DNA of 7,795 nt from an uncultured Actinomycetes bacterium (GTDB lineage: Bacteria > Actinomycetota > Acidimicrobiia > Acidimicrobiales > RAAP-2), in the NCBI GenBank assembly GCA_903893955.1, contig CAITOG010000146.1, positions 1 to 7,795 of the forward strand, written 5' to 3'. Shown in pieces: positions 5,636-7,795 of the stretch; positions within the stretch are counted from its first letter, which is position 1, and every line of letters begins with the position of its first letter. The position numbers and the translations under genes were made by a program. The notes beneath the pieces were generated by a model. It worked only from the letters and a program-made list of their open reading frames with translations, searched no databases and was not told the DNA's origin.

Positions 5636-5643
5636 ATACGATC

Positions 5644-7795
5644 ATGGCAGATGCCATCCGCGTGAGCGGTCCCATCACCGGGACCGACCGCACCCTGTCG
5701 TTTGAGGCGGGCAAGCTCGCCCAACTCGCCGACGGGGCCGTCCAGGCCCGCATCGGGGACACCATCGTCCTCGCCACGGCAACCGCAGCCCGTCACGTCC
5801 GAGAGGGCGCTGACTTCTTCCCACTGACCGTCGACATCGAGGAGCGGACCTACGCCGCGGGAAAGATTCCCGGCTCGTTCTTCCGTCGAGAGGGCAAGTC
5901 CTCAGACCAGGCGATCCTGATCTGCCGGCTCATCGACCGCCCGCTGCGTCCGTCCTTCCCGAAGGGCTTCCGCAACGAGGTCCACGTGGTGGGCACCGTC
6001 TTCGGCGCTGACCAGCAGAACCCGCACGACATCATCGCGATCAACGCCGCCTCGGCAGCGCTGATGCTCTCGGGGATCCCCTTCGAGGGACCGATCGGTG
6101 CGGTGCGCATCGCCTACACCACCGACGGGACCTGGATTCCCCACCCGACCTTCCAGCAGGGTGACGAGTCGACCTTCGAGCTGGTGGTCGCTGGACGCGC
6201 CCTTTCGGAGGGCGACGACACCGACATCGCCATCATGATGGTGGAGGCCGGTGGGACCGAGGGCAGCTTCGACATGTACGCCGCTGGCGCCCCCAAGGTC
6301 GACGAGGACGTCCTTGCGGCAGGTCTCGAGGCCTCGAAGCAGTGGATCCGCGAGTCGATCATCCTCCAGCGCAAGCTGGTCGCCGACTTCATCGCTGAGC
6401 GCGGCCCGATCCAGCCGCTCGCCTTCTCCACGATGGCTGACTATGGCGACGACGTCTTCGCTGCCGTCGAAGAAGCCGGGACAGCGACGCTGACTGCAGC
6501 GAACGTGCAGACCTCGAAGGCGGAGCGCAACGCGGCCCTCGACGCTGCCGGCGCCGAGATCACCGCCACGCTTGCCGATCGCTTCCCTGACAGGGGTGGC
6601 GAGATCAAGGCTGCGATCCGCTCGCTCACAAAGAAGCTCGTGCGCAAGCGCGTGATCGAGGATGGCGTGCGCATCGACGGTCGAGGCACCGCCGACATCC
6701 GCCCGCTGACCGCTGAGGTGGACCTCTTCCCCACGGTGCACGGCTCGGCGCTCTTCCAGCGAGGCGAGACCCAGGTGGTCAACGTGACCACGCTGGGCAT
6801 GCCGAGGATGAACCAGCTGATCGACACGATCACGCCGGACGAGACCAAGCGCTACATGCACCACTACAACTTCCCGCCGTACTCGACGGGCGAGACGGGG
6901 TTCATGCGTGGACCGAAGCGTCGTGAGATCGGTCACGGCATGCTCGCCGAGCGTGCCCTCCTGCCGGTCGTCCCGACCCAGGACCAGTTCCCCTACACGC
7001 TTCGGCTCGTGTCCGACATCATGGCGTCGAACGGCTCGACGTCGATGGCCAGCGTGTGCGGGTCGACCCTGTCGCTGATGGCAGCAGGCGTGCCCATCAA
7101 GGCGCCGGTCGCCGGCATCGCGATGGGCCTCATCTATGAGGCTGGCGCCTACGTCACCTTGACCGACATCCTCGGTGCCGAGGATGCCTTCGGCGACATG
7201 GACTTCAAGGTCGCCGGCTCCGCCGATGCGGTCACCGCCCTGCAGCTCGACACCAAGATCGACGGCCTTCCCGCCGACGTCCTGGCCCAGGCGCTGCACC
7301 AGGCCAAGGAAGCACGGCTCAAGATCCTCGAGGTCATGACGTCGACGATCCCCGAGCCTCGCTCGGAGGTCGCCACCAGCGCCCCGAAGATCGTCTCGAT
7401 GGAGATCCCGATCGACAAGATCGGCGAGGTCATCGGACCCAAGGGCAAGGTCATCAACACGCTCCAGCAGGAGACTGGCGCCGACATCGCCGTCGACGAC
7501 GATGGCGTCGTGGGCACCGTCACCATCGGTGCTGTGGACGGCCGTGCGGTCGAAGAGGCACGTCGCCGGATCTCGCTGATCCTCGACCCCCCGACGGCCG
7601 AGGTCGGAGAGATCTACCAGGGCAAGGTCGTCAACACGACCAAGTTCGGTGCCTTCGTCAACATCCTTCCGGGCCGTGATGGCCTCCTCCACATCTCGAA
7701 GCTCTCGCCGCTCGCCGGCGGCAAGCGGGTCGGTGCGGTCGAGGACGTGCTGAGCCTGGGACAGGCGATCGAGGTCCGAGTCGAGGACATCGACC
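5644..7795 (+). CDS. pnp: Polyribonucleotide nucleotidyltransferase (PNPase), 3' end cut by window
   Basis: PNPase degrades RNA 3' to 5' by phosphorolysis, releasing nucleoside diphosphates, and can add heteropolymeric tails. It works as a ring-shaped trimer. The reading frame is open for 717 codons to the window edge with no stop. Domain order: first RNase PH domain (about 13-145, with GSFFRREG and RLIDRPLRPSFPKGF), helical domain (about 245-330), second RNase PH domain (about 342-560), KH domain (about 583-645, GPKG at 598-601) and the beginning of S1 (from about 655, with KFGAFVNILPGRDGLLHIS). Catalytic-site residues align with E. coli: R426-R427 in PKRREIGHG (R398-R399), S467 in NGSTSMASVCG (S439), and D514 and D520 in EDAFGDMD (D486, D492). 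All are present, so the enzyme should be active. Only the end of S1 and any C-terminal tail are missing. The structured leader upstream suggests post-transcriptional autoregulation. Confidence 0.98.
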   Translation, partial: MADAIRVSGPITGTDRTLSFEAGKLAQLADGAVQARIGDTIVLATATAARHVREGADFFPLTVDIEERTYAAGKIPGSFFRREGKSSDQAILICRLIDRPLRPSFPKGFRNEVHVVGTVFGADQQNPHDIIAINAASAALMLSGIPFEGPIGAVRIAYTTDGTWIPHPTFQQGDESTFELVVAGRALSEGDDTDIAIMMVEAGGTEGSFDMYAAGAPKVDEDVLAAGLEASKQWIRESIILQRKLVADFIAERGPIQPLAFSTMADYGDDVFAAVEEAGTATLTAANVQTSKAERNAALDAAGAEITATLADRFPDRGGEIKAAIRSLTKKLVRKRVIEDGVRIDGRGTADIRPLTAEVDLFPTVHGSALFQRGETQVVNVTTLGMPRMNQLIDTITPDETKRYMHHYNFPPYSTGETGFMRGPKRREIGHGMLAERALLPVVPTQDQFPYTLRLVSDIMASNGSTSMASVCGSTLSLMAAGVPIKAPVAGIAMGLIYEAGAYVTLTDILGAEDAFGDMDFKVAGSADAVTALQLDTKIDGLPADVLAQALHQAKEARLKILEVMTSTIPEPRSEVATSAPKIVSMEIPIDKIGEVIGPKGKVINTLQQETGADIAVDDDGVVGTVTIGAVDGRAVEEARRRISLILDPPTAEVGEIYQGKVVNTTKFGAFVNILPGRDGLLHISKLSPLAGGKRVGAVEDVLSLGQAIEVRVEDID

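Noticed and set aside
5637..5642. TACGAT as a -10 element for pnp
   Set aside because: It sits 1 nt before the ATG, so transcription would begin inside the coding region, and a proper Shine-Dalgarno site already precedes it.
5902..7692. 596-codon open frame on the minus strand opposite pnp
   Set aside because: It lies wholly antisense to a clear PNPase gene. Its composition (rich in Asp, Arg, Val, His, Leu) is what the complement of GC-biased codons gives, and no domain is recognisable. It is a shadow frame.

Overview
This window is a conserved bacterial translation and RNA-metabolism cluster, read entirely on the + strand: infB (IF2), rbfA (30S maturation factor), truB (tRNA psi55 synthase), ribF (riboflavin kinase/FAD synthetase), rpsO (ribosomal protein S15) and pnp (PNPase, cut off by the right edge). 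High G+C, strong G/C preference at third codon positions, TTG and GTG starts, an Ala/Pro- and Gly-rich extension in IF2, and an actinobacterial-style PNPase all point to a high-GC actinobacterium. A lineage such as Acidimicrobiia is possible, but the sequence alone does not settle it.

Layout: bases 1-34 are the tail of whatever precedes infB plus the infB ribosome binding site. infB (35-2764), rbfA (2769-3155) and truB (3152-4072) form a tight block, with a 4-nt gap and then a 4-nt GTGA overlap, which suggests one transcript with translational coupling. A 43-nt gap holding a possible promoter precedes ribF (4116-5063), which lacks a clear Shine-Dalgarno sequence. A 145-nt gap carries a hairpin, an extended -10 promoter candidate and a possible ribosome-binding-site hairpin before rpsO (5209-5472). 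A 171-nt gap almost completely filled by four hairpins separates rpsO from pnp (5644 to the window end).

How the genes fit together: IF2 starts translation, RbfA and S15 build the 30S subunit, TruB modifies tRNA, PNPase degrades and processes RNA, and RibF makes FMN and FAD as a co-transcribed housekeeping enzyme. No mobile element, CRISPR array, tRNA, rRNA or foreign-looking segment is visible. The protein-coding content is ordinary. The parts worth a second look are the non-coding RNA structures around rpsO and pnp, the ribF upstream region, and the tandem repeats in the IF2 N-terminal extension. I found no evidence for a new multi-gene system.
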